From NCBI GenBank assembly GCA_023362775.1, contig JALMGJ010000005.1, forward strand, positions 71,602,963-71,666,962: DNA of 64,000 bases. The letters are read 5' to 3'. Below are positions 34,921-46,449 of this stretch, one piece after another. The stretch is from Charina bottae (lineage: Eukaryota; Chordata; Lepidosauria; Squamata; Charinaidae). Numbering within the stretch: position 1 is the stretch's first letter; the number at the start of each line of letters is the position of its first letter. Made by a program: the position numbers and the translations under genes. The notes under the pieces were generated by a model. The model saw only the letters and a program-made list of their open reading frames with translations, was not told where the DNA came from and ran no database searches.

Positions 34921-35257
34921 GAGGGGCGTGGTGGCTCAGCAGATAAGGCGCCAGGCTTGTCGATCGTAAGATCACAAGTTCAGAGGTTCGAATCCCTAGT
35001 CCCGTGTGACGGAGTGAGCTCCCGCACTCGCCCCAGCTCTTGCCAACCTAGCAATTCAAAAGCATACAAATGCAAGTAGATAAATAGGTACCACTTTGGT
35101 GGGATGGTAACAGCGTTCCGCGCGTGTCATGCGGCTGCATGACCGTGGAAGTGTCTTCGGACAACGCTGGCTCTTCGGCTAACAAACGGAGATGAGCACT
35201 GGTCCCTAGAGTCGGACACGACTGCACAAATGTGCAGGGGGAACCTTTACCTTTACC
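34921..35257 (+). mobile_element. tRNA-derived SINE with BovB-like 3' end, copy 4 (most complete)
   Basis: An A box (tggctcagcagataagg, 34932-34948) and an intact B box (ggttcgaatcc, 34985-34995) lie in a tRNA-like head. The common body follows, and the end reads gagtcggacacgactgcac then acctttacctttacc. A 13-bp duplication (tattatttttggc) lies at 34908-34920 and 35258-35270. The end shares gagtcggacacgactg with BovB, which suggests mobilisation by BovB. Confidence 0.92.
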
Positions 35258-35270
35258 TATTATTTTTGGC

Positions 35271-35732
35271 AAACTAAATTTTCTGTTTTATCAGGTCCAC
35301 CAGTGGTTTTGGTTTTCTTTGAGAACCAGGATTGGTTGCAAAGTGAAGCTCTGGTTATTGTACCACTGATAGAAGTTTTTTTAATGAGAGGAAGGAGTTA
35401 TAAGGCTAATTACCCAGGGGTGCATCCAAACTATGGTTTAATATATTAAAGACTCAGATGATTCAATATTTTTAATGAAAGGCATAAAAATAAATGTTAA
35501 AATATATTCCCAGTAACTATCTCAATATTTTGGGTTTCCCTATGTGCTCCCCTTTACCAGATCTTGGATTTCAATACGTAAAAACCAATGGAGTGAGAAA
35601 TAAATAATTACATAAATCTGACATAGGCCATAATGAGAAGAAACTCTTTCTGTGCATCAAATGAACATTCTGAAAATGAAACTGTCAGATGAAATTCTAC
35701 CATCAGATTTTAAAATGGCTCTGGGTGGATCT
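35271..35732. other. No recognised feature
   Basis: No supported gene or repeat. Confidence 0.4.
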
Positions 35733-35749
35733 GCTTCTAATGCTTTTTT

Positions 35750-36137
35750 AAAAAAAATCATTTTTATTAAAATATTTTACATAAATAATAAGAAATACAT
35801 TCAAGGAAAATATATAGAAAAGTAAATGTGAAAAAGAAGAAAAGAAAACAAAGAAAAAAGGAGATAGGAAAAAGAAAATAAAAGAACATAAATCCTGAGA
35901 AAAATATACTGTATCTATAAAGAAGTGGCTTCTGATCTTCTTCTCAGCAATTATACATACGATTCTAATCAAACCTCTCTCTCTAAGATTACATAATAAT
36001 TCCCTTCTTTCTATAACCTATTCTTTCTAATAATCAAAACCATAGGTCACAAAATCATTTTCTTTCTTGCACAAAAAGTCCATAAGGGGTTTCCAGTTAT
36101 TGATGAATGCAATAATGACCTTGCTCTAATCAAAGAA
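35750..36137 (-). mobile_element. L1-type LINE 3' end
   Basis: A perfect 17-bp duplication (gcttctaatgctttttt) flanks it at 35733-35749 and 36138-36154. On the minus strand it ends attttaataaaaatgatt, with an A/T-rich 3' UTR before it. Duplication length and the AATAAA-bearing end fit L1-type target-primed insertion. No open frame remains. Confidence 0.7.
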
Positions 36138-36261
36138 GCTTCTAATGCTTTTTTGAGTGGAAGGTTTACCATTAGGCACCGGAAAAAGTGCTGAATAAAG
36201 AAAATTAAAATGTGCAGTTCCTCTGTTGTCAAAACTGACTACTTTGCAGCTGAATGAGGAA

Positions 36262-36640
36262 GAAGACTTCAGTTTTCCCCACAACAATCACCCTGTAATG
36301 TCAGCCCAACAAAGTAGACCAGACTAAGAAACCAATGCCATATAGGTCAGGACTACTTTATTTGGAACAGCTGTAGTAACAGAATCTTGCAAGTCTGAAT
36401 GTGCTTCCCCTCCCTCACTTTAACTTTGTTTGAACTAGGGAGGGGCTTGTCCGAGATGTTTACTCAAACTAGTAAACCCCTCTTATCTGATTGTTGCTTT
36501 GGTAGTGGCTCTTCCTCCTATCCTTCAAGGCCATTCCCTTTTTCCTCTACATGTAGGCAGGTTAGGCTAAGAAATATGACTGGTTCAAAATCAGCCAGTA
36601 AGCTTCCATGGCTGAGGGTGGACCAGACCGAATACCTTTA
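36262..36640 (+). mobile_element. MIR-like/L2 tail split by a solo LTR
   Basis: The tail reads ttttccccacaacaatcacc, is interrupted by the LTR at 36299-36551, and resumes ggcaggttaggctaag ... ggctgagggtgg. The unbroken form is seen at 13965-14060. Confidence 0.5.
36299..36551 (-). mobile_element. Solo LTR
   Basis: The + strand runs from tgtcagcccaacaaag to tttttcctctaca, with flanks tgtaa (36294-36298) and tgtag (36552-36556) agreeing at 4 of 5 positions. The minus strand carries attctgttactacagc and ccaaataaagtag. It has no coding sequence. Confidence 0.7.
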
Positions 36641-36680
36641 ACTTCCTATGATAGCTTGGTGCCTGCTGAATATGTGGGTA

Positions 36681-37024
36681 CAGGTAGTCTTCAACTTACG
36701 ACCATTCGTTTAGTGACCGTTCAAAGTTACAGTGGTGATGGAAAAAGTGACCGGTCCTCACACTTACGACTGTAAGTTAGCAACTGGCATGTATTTACGA
36801 TGGTTGCAGCAGCCCAGGGTCACATGATCGCCATTTGCGACCTTCCCAGCCAGCTTCCAACAAACAAAGTCAGTGGGGGAAGCCGGACTCGCTTAATGAC
36901 CATGTGATTTGCTTAATGACTGTGGCAAAAAGGTTTTAAAATCGGGCACAACTCACTTAACGATCGCATCACTTAGCAATGGAAGTTCTGGTCCCGATTG
37001 TGGTCGTAAGTCGAGGACTACCTG
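36681..37024. mobile_element. Tigger-like non-autonomous DNA transposon, copy 2
   Basis: It starts caggtagtcttcaacttacg and ends cgtaagtcgaggactacctg, with TA on both sides (36679-36680, 37025-37026). The interior repeats cttaatgac and cttacgac phrases. It is homologous to 33135-33544. Confidence 0.85.
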
Positions 37025-37026
37025 TA

Positions 37027-38120
37027 TAATTCCATCATCTGCTGCTAGGAACAAGCCAAAGTTTCCATCCTCTGGCAGGACACTATGTGCAAAGGTGCCA
37101 GAATTCTGCTGTGGTGTGGTCCCAAAACTCTCTTACATTAAAAAGAGAAGAAAAAAAATCTTTCCAAGACCAACATATTTTTCAATCCAGTGCTAAACCA
37201 TTCTTCTGGCTGCACACAAAAATAATGATTTTATTGTTGTGTGTTCTTAGTTATGAAATACAAAGGCAGCATAGCAAAAGCTAATACACTGGGAATTTTA
37301 CAAAATCTTCAGGGAAAAAATCCTGAAGAATTATAAACATTTCATCTCCTTTTTTTCAGCTTGTCATTATGTTCCTTCTTATCTCTTTCAAGAGATGTTT
37401 TGTATTATTTAACTGCCCAGACCTTTTAAGCTAAAAGGAGGGGGGGGGGGGACCATTACCTTTATTTCAGTTTGGATTCTTGGTGCTGGGGATGAGAATG
37501 AGATAAAAATTCCCCAGTTGCTTGAATTATGATTCAGTTATCCCCTCCCCCTCTTTTTCCCTGCATCAGTGGAACTGTTAAATTACAGTACTGTATTTTC
37601 CATTTGTACCTTTTTTTGGAGCTGGAGAATTTGTTTGTTTTTATTTGGTGAGGGGAAAATGATGGACAAGTCGGCAGCAGAAGGTAGACTGCTCCAGATC
37701 CAGATCCTTAATCTTATTTCTTCTGTTCTAGGTTCTGTTGTCTAGAAGCTGTTTAAATTTTAAGTTTTATTATGTTTATAAAATGTGTATGAGCATTCTT
37801 TTTATATTACTGTTCTTAGCTTGGATTTGTTTTAAATTACTGGTTTCTAATATTATTGATATTTTCCTGTGAGCCATCTTGTAAAAACAATGAAAACCTG
37901 CTGTTTTATATATTTGAAGCAGAGGAGGAAATGTCTTAGTATGCACATAGCCTACAATTTTAAAAGAAGCTTCCCTCTGAAAGTGTATGGAAATGTCTAC
38001 CTGTATCCCCAATTTTGTTTTTCACCTATACCAGTGATTCAGTCTTATAAAATCCACAGGAATTACTCAATTTTTAATAACTGTTATTAGAATTTCCTAC
38101 TTCCCCCAGCTTCCTCAAAT
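37027..38120. other. No recognised feature
   Basis: AT-rich sequence with a run of G at about 37440-37452. No gene supported. Confidence 0.4.
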
Positions 38121-38429
38121 CTACCTCATACTGGCTGTTGTGGGTCTTCCGGGCTGTGTGGCCGTGTTCTGGAAGTTGTGGTTCCTAACGTTTCGCCAGC
38201 ATCTGTGGCCAGCATCTTCAGAGGGCAGGAGCACAGATAGAAGCAAAATCTCTGTGCCCAGGTAGAGTGGCAATGTTCTATTTATAGAGCTAAATTATAG
38301 GAGATTAGGTGGGGTTTTTTGTTGTGTTGAAATGTTAACGAGTGGCTGATGAGCGTGATTAGCATGTTCATTGTGAGAAGTATTCCCATGTCCTGGTGGT
38401 TGGACTGAAACTGTTTGAAAGTTGTGTTT

Positions 38430-39410
38430 TTCCATCATATATTGGGCATCCACCCCAATATACAATTCACTATGGAAAAAGAAACTGATGGCAAACTTCC
38501 ATTTTTAGATACGCTGGTCATACGCAATCCGGACCTCAAACTAGGACACAAAGTATACAGAAAACCCACCCATACGGACCGATATCTACACAAAAATTCC
38601 AATCACCACCCACGACAAAAGAGAGGCATGATCAAAACCTTGGTGGATCGTGCTAATCGAAACTGTGAAACCCAATTTCTCAACAATGAACTTAACCATC
38701 TGAATTGGGTCCTAGAGGCAAATGGCTATTCCAAGAATGAAATAAAAAGAGCCATCAAACCAAGAAAACAACATCCAACTGAAGAAAAACAGCCCCCCAC
38801 AAACAAAGTATTCCTGCCCTACATCAAAGGAGTCACTGACCGCATGGGAAAACTGATGGAAAAACACAACTTTCAAACAGTCTTCAGACCCACCAGAAAA
38901 ATACAACAAATGCTAAAATCAGCAAAAGACAAAAAGGGACCCCCGCACCGCTGCAGGAGTATACCGCATACCATGCAGCTGTGGACAAGTATACATCGGA
39001 ACCACAAAACGAAGCATTCACACCAGGATAAAAGAACATGAAAGACACTGCAGACTACAGCAACCGGAAAAATCTTCAGTAGCTGAACATGCTCTCAAGC
39101 AAACGGGACACAAAATCCTATTTGAAAACACAGAAATACTGGACAACACCAAAAGCCACTACACCAGATTATACAGAGAAGCCATTGAAATTCACAAACA
39201 CCAGCACAGTTACAATAAAAAAGAAGAAAGTTTAAAAATTAGCAAAACCTGGCTACCAGTCCTGAAAAACACAGCCTGCAAAAGGTCAACGAACTCAGTC
39301 CAACCACCAGGACATGGGAATACTTCTCACAATGAACATGCTAATCACGCTCATCAGCCACTCGTTAACATTTCAACACAACAAAAAACCCCACCTAATC
39401 TCCTATAATT
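38430..39410 (+). pseudogene. Penelope RT C-terminus and GIY-YIG endonuclease, frameshifted
   Basis: The frame opens with KLPFLDTLVIRNPD then LGHKVYRKPTHTDRYLH, the end of the Penelope reverse transcriptase, and continues through LPYIKGVTDRMGKL. A frameshift falls near 38955. The next frame gives GVYRIPCSCGQVYIGTTKRS, which is the GIY-YIG core, then RIKEHERHC, VAEHALKQTGHKI, YREAIEIHKH and a stop in the right terminal block near 39405. The reverse transcriptase catalytic motifs are missing because the element is truncated upstream. With one frameshift it looks young but not autonomous. Confidence 0.88.
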
Positions 39411-39570
39411 TAGCTCTATAAATAGAACATTGCCACTCTACCTGGGCACAGAGATTTTGCTTCTATCTGTGCTCCTGCCCTCTGAAGATGCTGGCCACAG
39501 ATGCTGGCGAAACGTTAGGAACCACAACTTCCAGAACACGGCCACACAGCCCGGAAGACCCACAACAGCC
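39295..39570 (+). repeat. Penelope terminal block with ribozyme-like motif
   Basis: This is the right copy of the inverted 276-bp block. It contains ctctgaagatgctggcc then acagatgctggcgaaacgtt. The order ctgaag, short stem, gaaacg resembles the core of the hammerhead ribozymes known in Penelope terminal repeats. The left copy (38133-38408) is its exact reverse complement. Confidence 0.7.
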
Positions 39571-39616
39571 ATTGAACTCCGGCCGTGAAAGCCTTCGACA
39601 ATACTACCTCATACTG

Positions 39617-40329
39617 TATAGCTTTTCTATGTGAATGCTAGAGATCATGGCTTTCTGGGTCCTGTGGTTGGGCACAAAGTGTTTATGAATATTGGTGGAG
39701 GGGAAATAATGACTAATTACATTGAAAATCTTTTCTAATGTCCTGGATAGTCTTTACAGAGCCCTAAAATTGTGGAGTAAATGATAATTCACTGTCATTT
39801 GGATCTCAGTTCTGTATTGTATTTTTTTCTAACATTAGGCTGTATGTTTATGTTTCTTTATTATATCTTGCTTTTAATAAAGGAGCTACTAAAGTTTCCA
39901 CTGAGGCATTGCTTCTTCTAGGTTTGGTTTCAGGCCTGGGTTTGAGATTTTGAATTTTTTTAAAAAAAGTTTTGGGATTGTTACAAAATGGCAGCCATGG
40001 GGGGATGGCAAGTTACTACCCACAAGTTTCTCAAAAGGTGAACTTCTAAGGCACAAAGATGAATACTTTGGCCAAGAAAATGAATACAAGGCAGAGATGG
40101 CATATGAACCCCACATGCCAAATCATACCTTTATTCCACGAAGCAAAACGAAATACACATTGTGCATGAGGAATTCTGGGAGAAACTCTTTCTTGCACTC
40201 ATGCGCGCACACACACACACTTACACACAAAACAATTGCAGGGTAAAAAATATAAAAATAAAGGTAGAACATGCCGCAACAAACATAATGCAAACAGGAA
40301 GATCAGATGTCCCCCCTCAGTCCCTATCA
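39617..40329. other. No recognised feature
   Basis: No supported gene; a short CA tandem lies at about 40206-40220. Confidence 0.4.
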
Positions 40330-40505
40330 CTTCAGCTTTTATTTTATACCCTTCCTCCTACATTTCCCTGCAATGCAAACCCTGTGAGGTAGGTTGGACT
40401 GAGAGAGAGTAACTGGCCCAAAGTCATCCAGTGAGCTCTCGTAGCTGAGGGTGGACTTGAATCTGGGCCTCCCTACTGCCAGCCTAACACTTTAACTACT
40501 ACACA
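40330..40505 (+). mobile_element. MIR-like/L2 conserved tail (decayed)
   Basis: Tttattttatacccttcctc, accctgtgaggtaggttgga, aactggcccaaagtcatcca and aacactttaactactac follow the order of the copy at 13896. Confidence 0.55.
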
Positions 40506-43500
40506 TGGTACATCTTCTGCATTTAGCTAGAAACATGTTCCATTGAACTTAGTGAGGTTTATTTCTGTGTACCTATGTGTGGGTTTAAACTATTAGCCCC
40601 TGAATTTTAGGAAATAGCTCATATGTTGGGCACAGTTAAAGATGCTTATGTTCAGTGTTTTTCTTTATAACTATACTTGGTCACGTTCAATACAAGGAAT
40701 TATTACTCATGCACATCTCTCTGTTTTTAGTCATTCCAATAATCCAGCCAAAGTTACTGACTGCAAGGTCATTTTTAATTAAGTAATTTAATATTGCTAA
40801 ATATTTTGGAACCAAATTGCTGGGGGAATGTGCAGAAGGAGAAAGTGTTATAAGGATTAACTCATGGAATTCTTGGATCTTATGAATAATGAGATGTTTC
40901 TGTCTTTTCCTGAAATGGAAGATTCTAGTTTATTATTTTTTAGAGTCAAAACTCCTTTTTTTCCCCATTACCTGCTCAAATTCATTCACTGCCCATGTTA
41001 ATTTTGTTATGAGTCATACACATTTATAGGTTTGCATGGTTTTGCTACATCATGGGAATTTTTTTCTTCAGAAGAAATGTACTTCAGTATAATTTTGTGA
41101 ATTTGGACAATTGGGATAACTGTCTCCCCATTATTTTAACCATATGCAATTATTTTAACCATAATAATAATGGAATTCATATATAGTTTTTGATCAATCA
41201 TTAATAATTCAACCAAACCTGGAAGATCTTAAGTTTCTCAAGTTTCTTGAGAAGATTGTGCTTTGCAGAAATTCACAGCATATAAATCTGAAACAATGTG
41301 TTCAGCTCTTTAAATTACTATATTGAATTTGCCCAAGTGTAAACATGGAAGATTCAGAAAAACATGCTTACATGTTTTTAACATGTGAACATATCAGTAA
41401 ACATGTAAGATTCAGAAAAACATGCTAACAAGTGTTGGAATTCAGTTCTATGAGGCTTTTACAATTTTTAATATGCTTTTTAAAAAGTTGACTGTTAGAA
41501 AAATAGGTTTTGCAGGAACTGAAGTGAGGCAGCACCATGTGAAATTCAGCAAAGGGATTAAGATTTGGCACTACATAGTAGTTTCTGTACAGGCTCTTAG
41601 GCATAGCTTTTTGAGACGGGAACAAACTGTCATCCTGTAGAGCTGAGCTAGCTGTCTCTCTCTGTGTGTGTGTATTATGCTTTTCTGCATTCCATCTTTC
41701 AATGTAGCTTTTGGTTCAAGTTGATATGATCTGGATAAGTGAGCTCTGGACCCTTATGTGGAAAAGGTATGGCATATTCACTTGAAGATATTTAACTTTT
41801 TGCCAGGCATGATGTTAATATATTCTTCAAAGACCTTTTGCAATTAACAGCAGAATGATTTCACAGAAACTATGCTTTTAGTGTATAAAACAAGATTTGT
41901 TAAATATGTGTATAATTATTGTTAGCTTCTAACTATCCATTAATTGCTGTTTATTGACTTGTCTTTTTACCAGTTGATCATGGATTTTAAAAGCCAGTTT
42001 GTTGTTTATAATCAGATTAATGCTATTTGTTTATAGATGTTTGTTGGAAAGCATCTGCATTACGGTGGTCCAGTTTTGGAATTTACTGTCTTGTTTTAGA
42101 AACCATTTGATGAGGCATTGTTTAATAATTCTAGTAATTAGAAAAGTGAATGTAGAATTAAATGTGTTGTTTACGATTGTGGGTTGGATCTTGCAGTAAT
42201 GTTGAACATTTTTATGGGATCAGAATAAGGCTGCTTTTTGAAGTATTTGTTTATTAATTCAGCATTTGTACGTTTCTGATAAAATGAAATATATGCTTTG
42301 TTATATAAGGAGGACCAATTATTTTTTATTGCAGTTTATTAATAGCTTAATTGAATTTTATAGTTTTATTTCACTGTACTTATATGGATCTTTTAAAACT
42401 CTACTGTAGTTTAACAATGTACACCGTTACAGCAAAAGAGTGATTTGGTTTTGATGTTTTGAGCTGCTTGCTATTTTAAATGTAATTGACAATTCTTAAA
42501 GAGTGCAAAATAAAACAAGTTATTACTTTTTTTAAGTAGAGAAAACTTACTTTGCCATGTTTCTTTCACTGGACGTCAGTTTTGAATGACAGCTAAAGCC
42601 ATTTGCTTCAAATCTGTTGAAACTTGGAAAATTAAGTTTGCATAATTGCACATACAATTGTAAGATTCCACATTATTTTTTGAAATAAACCCTCTTATTA
42701 AGCATGTATTTAATTGTATCCTTATCAGAGTATTCTGATTTCCACATTTATTTGTAAGATGTCATATTTTTGAAGTACTGTATTTTTCACTAACACATTG
42801 AAAAATATTGTCAAAATCTAGAACCTGGCTTGGGTTTCTGATTATGCACATGGATAAAACTTTCTGTTACTATGATCTAGCTGAGTGGCAGCTACAATAT
42901 AAATGAAGAATAATAAAGTTATTGACAAATATCACCATAAAAGATCAAAAGGATGAATAGTGCACACTGTTCAAAAACTTTTAAATATTTAATTCATCCA
43001 CTGCTACATTGCTGACAATTGTAAATTACCTAGGAAGAAGGAGAAGTTAATAAGTGGGCAAATGGATAAATGGATTGCAAAGCACACCTAATTTAGTATA
43101 CTAAAATGTGCTTTTAATGTGAACTTTTGTTCCTGAATTGGTTTGGTTTTTATGTCAGTACACTGTGGACTGGGATTCTCTAAAGACTTCACCAACTTTC
43201 CTGTGAAGCTTTACCTATAAAGTGAAGGGACCACAGCAGTCTCTTGTGTTTCAGTAGTTGCAGAGTCTGCTGTTTTATAAAAAGGAAAGGTAGAGATGGA
43301 TGAATACCAGTATTGATACTCAGTTCCCTTCTGCTCTCGCTTTTATACTTTATTTCAAGGGGTCTGTTGGAAGGAACATATAAAACTATTAGAATTAAGA
43401 GTTTGATTTTTTCCAAGATGGTAAAACTGTATCACTTGAGTATGTAAGTACAGACTCATATGATTGAATGCCCTTCAAGTTATATGTGCAGTGGAAATCA

Positions 43501-44578
43501 ATACATAATTTAAAAGGTTTAAACTTAGCTTCCTCTGTGATATGCCAGGTTTTGTTAATAGTATTCAATTTCTATTGAAGAGTGCTCAGTCACACAAGCC
43601 TTCAATCAGAGGTGGTACCTACTACCTAGATACTTGTTGGCCCGCTTAGTGAGTGCTAATAACTTAAAGTGCTCAGAAGGCAGGATAGTCTCTGTGTGTG
43701 TATGTGAATAAATGCATATATGCATAATAACATACAATATATCATAAGATATAATATTATATAAAATAACCCCTATAGTAGACAAAAAAACCACAAGTTT
43801 CTACTTTTGCAATTTGAGAAACTCAACAAAAAGTTGCTTGAAATATTGAGCTTGCCAGGATTTTGCAAAAAATGAGGAAAGCTGCCTCAGATCGGAGGTT
43901 CAAGATTACTGAAAAGAGAGAGAGAAAGGCAGGTGGTTTTGAAATTGAAAAGAAAGATCCAAAGATCCAGAATGGGTGCCAGAGGCCTTCATTAGGGTGA
44001 GATGCCTAATATGAAAAGAAAGTAAGGTACCTGGTGATATTCAATCAAGGAAAAATAAGTTGTCTTGTTTGGCAAGTTAGCGTGAGCATGAATAAAATGA
44101 TGCTAAGGACCAACATTAGGAGAACAGTTTTAGCTCGCCACAGCAGGTCTGCGAATAGTTTGTATTTCACTGCTAAGGCTCCAGTGTTAAATAATGTTGC
44201 CCTTTTACTCGGACTGTATAAATATTTTAGCACTACTTTACAGCTGGTGAACCTGTAATTGTCCAATAAAGGAGAAAATCATACATAGTGGAAGATTAGT
44301 ACACTTGCAGCAGAGGCACAGGGAGCCACAACCATTATCAGTTTTGAGGGTGAAAGGAACTAATGATGTGAAACCTAAATTGCCAAACACTGTCTGTACC
44401 ATCCAAAAGCAGTGTGTTACCAATCTACATCTTGTTTGCTTAAATTATTTTAACAGCAAGAACTTGCCAGCTTCCTCAGCCCTCTTAATTTGCCTTTGAA
44501 AATAAATTCACATATTATAGTAATAATTACGCATCCTGCTAATTAAGAAGAAATAAGACTGATGCTAAGGTACTTTAT
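40506..44578. other. No gene recognised
   Basis: Long AT-rich stretch. At 41341-41371 and 41400-41430 a segment containing agattcagaaaaacatgct is repeated in tandem. Otherwise I see no element or exon I can support. Confidence 0.4.
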
Positions 44579-44579
44579 A

Positions 44580-44678
44580 GTCTTCCTTTTGCCCTATTGA
44601 GGGCATTAGCTCCCTAATCCTACAAGTAGTTTAAGGTCTTCCTTTTGCCCTGTTGAGGGCATTAGCTCCCTAATCCTA
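44580..44678. repeat. 43-bp tandem duplication
   Basis: Bases 44580-44622 and 44636-44678 (gtcttccttttgccct ... taatccta) differ at one position and are offset by 56 bases. Confidence 0.9.
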
Positions 44679-45100
44679 GTTTAAACCTATTTTATGCCTG
44701 TGAGGGTGAGGTCCTGATTAGGTCCTGAGCCTATATTTGCTCATCCTGATATCTGTTAAAATGGAAGACAGTCAGTTGGTTTAAATAAGCAATTACTTAT
44801 TTTAAAAAGCTGTTTAAGGACTTTATCCCAAGTTTCATTGAAGTTCAGTTAGATTGTTTTATGTTTTTGAAAAGTTGTCATAGTAGCGGTACCCTTAATA
44901 TCATTATAGTTTAGAGAAATAGAAATGTCTATGAATTTTTGCAAGCAAGTTGTAATATATACATATAGTTTTGGTTGAAACTAACACATATAAAGCAAAA
45001 TAAATCTCATGGATGCCTCAACTGCAGTTCCTGGCTCTGTAATAGTCTCCAGAGGATAAGAGAAGTTAATATAAAGTATTTTTGTTCTCCTGGCCCTAAG

Positions 45101-45217
45101 CCAGATGTTTTAAATTCAGAGAGTGATGCCTCATATGACATTGAACTCCAGTGGGAAAACGCAGAAAAGCTTTCTTCTAAATCCTTGATGTGTTACTTGC
45201 CACAGCAGAAATTATCC
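45101..45217 (+). CDS. Candidate internal exon, 39 codons
   Basis: A pyrimidine-rich acceptor (tttttgttctcctggccctaag) ends at 45100. The 117 bases that follow are open and read PDVLNSESDASYDIELQWEN then AEKLSSKSLMCYLPQQKLS. A weak donor (tcc then gtagta) follows. Start and end are both in phase 0, compatible with the phase-0 donor at 16231. The peptide has protein-like composition and does not resemble any transposon here. Linkage to the exon at 15302 is unproven. Confidence 0.35.
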
Positions 45218-45442
45218 GTAGTATTTTAACTCTGTTAGTGACTAATTATACTCTTTAAGCAGATTTTATTTGTTGAATGAGAACAAATTCAGATATGTGT
45301 CAAGATTTTAATACATTTATAAAGCTATAATCACATATGTACCAATGCTGAAATTCCATTTATTTTAATGAAACTTATGTAAATGTGCTTCTATTAGAGA
45401 TTATAGGCTGGTTATAATATAATATGGTATAAAAACGTATAG

Positions 45443-45560
45443 GAACATGAATTTGAGTAAACTCCGGGAGACAGTGGAGGACAGGAAGGCCTGGCATGCT
45501 ATGGTCCATGGGGCCACAAAGAGTCGGACACGACTTAACGACTGAACAACAACAACAAAA
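45443..45560 (+). mobile_element. BovB LINE 3' terminal fragment
   Basis: It carries acatgaatttgagtaaactc through agtcggacacgacttaacg and acaacaacaac, the last about 110 bases of BovB. Flanks ataaaaacgtatag (45429-45442) and ataaaaacttatag (45561-45574) differ at one position. Confidence 0.88.
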
Positions 45561-46449
45561 ATAAAAACTTATAGTGATACCAAATTATTATTCAATTTTA
45601 AATTCAAATTATGAATTTTACTCACAACTTTCTCTAGTTGATAGCTCAATTGGGGGCAAACAAATTGAATCTACCAACTTAGTGTATATCCAGTTGCTTT
45701 ACAGTATTTACATAGCTTAGAATAGTGGGTAGAGGACCTTGATATAGAGGATCCTTCTGCCCCTCACTCCCCACCCTGTTGTTGTTTGCTGTAATTGTAT
45801 TGCTTTGCTTGAATAAGGATTTTGGTGTTAGTGGTTTCAATCCACCATCTGTCACAGAATTAAGTATATATGTCTTTACAAAGCTACAAATGTCTGAAAT
45901 TAGGAATATGTTAAGCCAGTGCAAATGAGCCTCAGCATTTTTATATCTTATCTTCCCTTTTGGACTATACATTTTAGTGCTAATTAGGGCACAAAATTCT
46001 TACCCTGGGCTGCAAAGAGGGAGGAAAGAGCAGAAACAGCAGGAAGAAACAGAAAATCCCTGTGAATATAAATATTGCAGTGTGAGCATAGCTGAAGGTC
46101 ACAGCTGGTTTTATACATATTGGCTTTCATACTCCCTTTTGGAAATTATGACCAACTACAGATACAAGCAGAAGGTCTGTGAAGTTTGCCAAGTAAACTG
46201 CGTTGCTTTATTATCCAGAAATCATAACAATAATAAATTGGAACTCTAGACAGAACCTGTAATGGAATAGGCTTATGTCTATGTAGCACTTCTGTAGACT
46301 CCCTCAACGTGATTGTAAGTTGAAAACTATGAAGGAAGAGCCCTAGGAGGCATTGAAACAATGGTTCTTACTTGAGTTGGCTACAAATAAAAGGAGATGT
46401 GTCCTTTAACTGAAGATGTTGATATGTTTATTAAATCTCAAAAACGATC

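Larger units (their letters stand above)
38134..39603 (+). mobile_element. Penelope-like element, young, 5'-truncated coding
   Basis: A perfect 13-bp duplication (ctacctcatactg) lies at 38121-38133 and 39604-39616. Bases 38133-38408 and 39295-39570 are inverted terminal blocks of 276 bp with no mismatch by eye. They flank the C-terminal part of a Penelope polyprotein. A 33-base single-copy tail (39571-39603, ending ccttcgacaatac) closes it. Identical terminal blocks argue for recent insertion. Confidence 0.92.

Noticed and set aside
34921..35010. tRNA gene call in the SINE head
   Set aside because: The A and B boxes are present, but the head lacks a complete cloverleaf and is fused to a SINE body with a target duplication.
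43606..43794. Short minus-strand hydrophobic frame
   Set aside because: It covers AT-rich dinucleotide-like sequence and has no conserved pattern or splice context.
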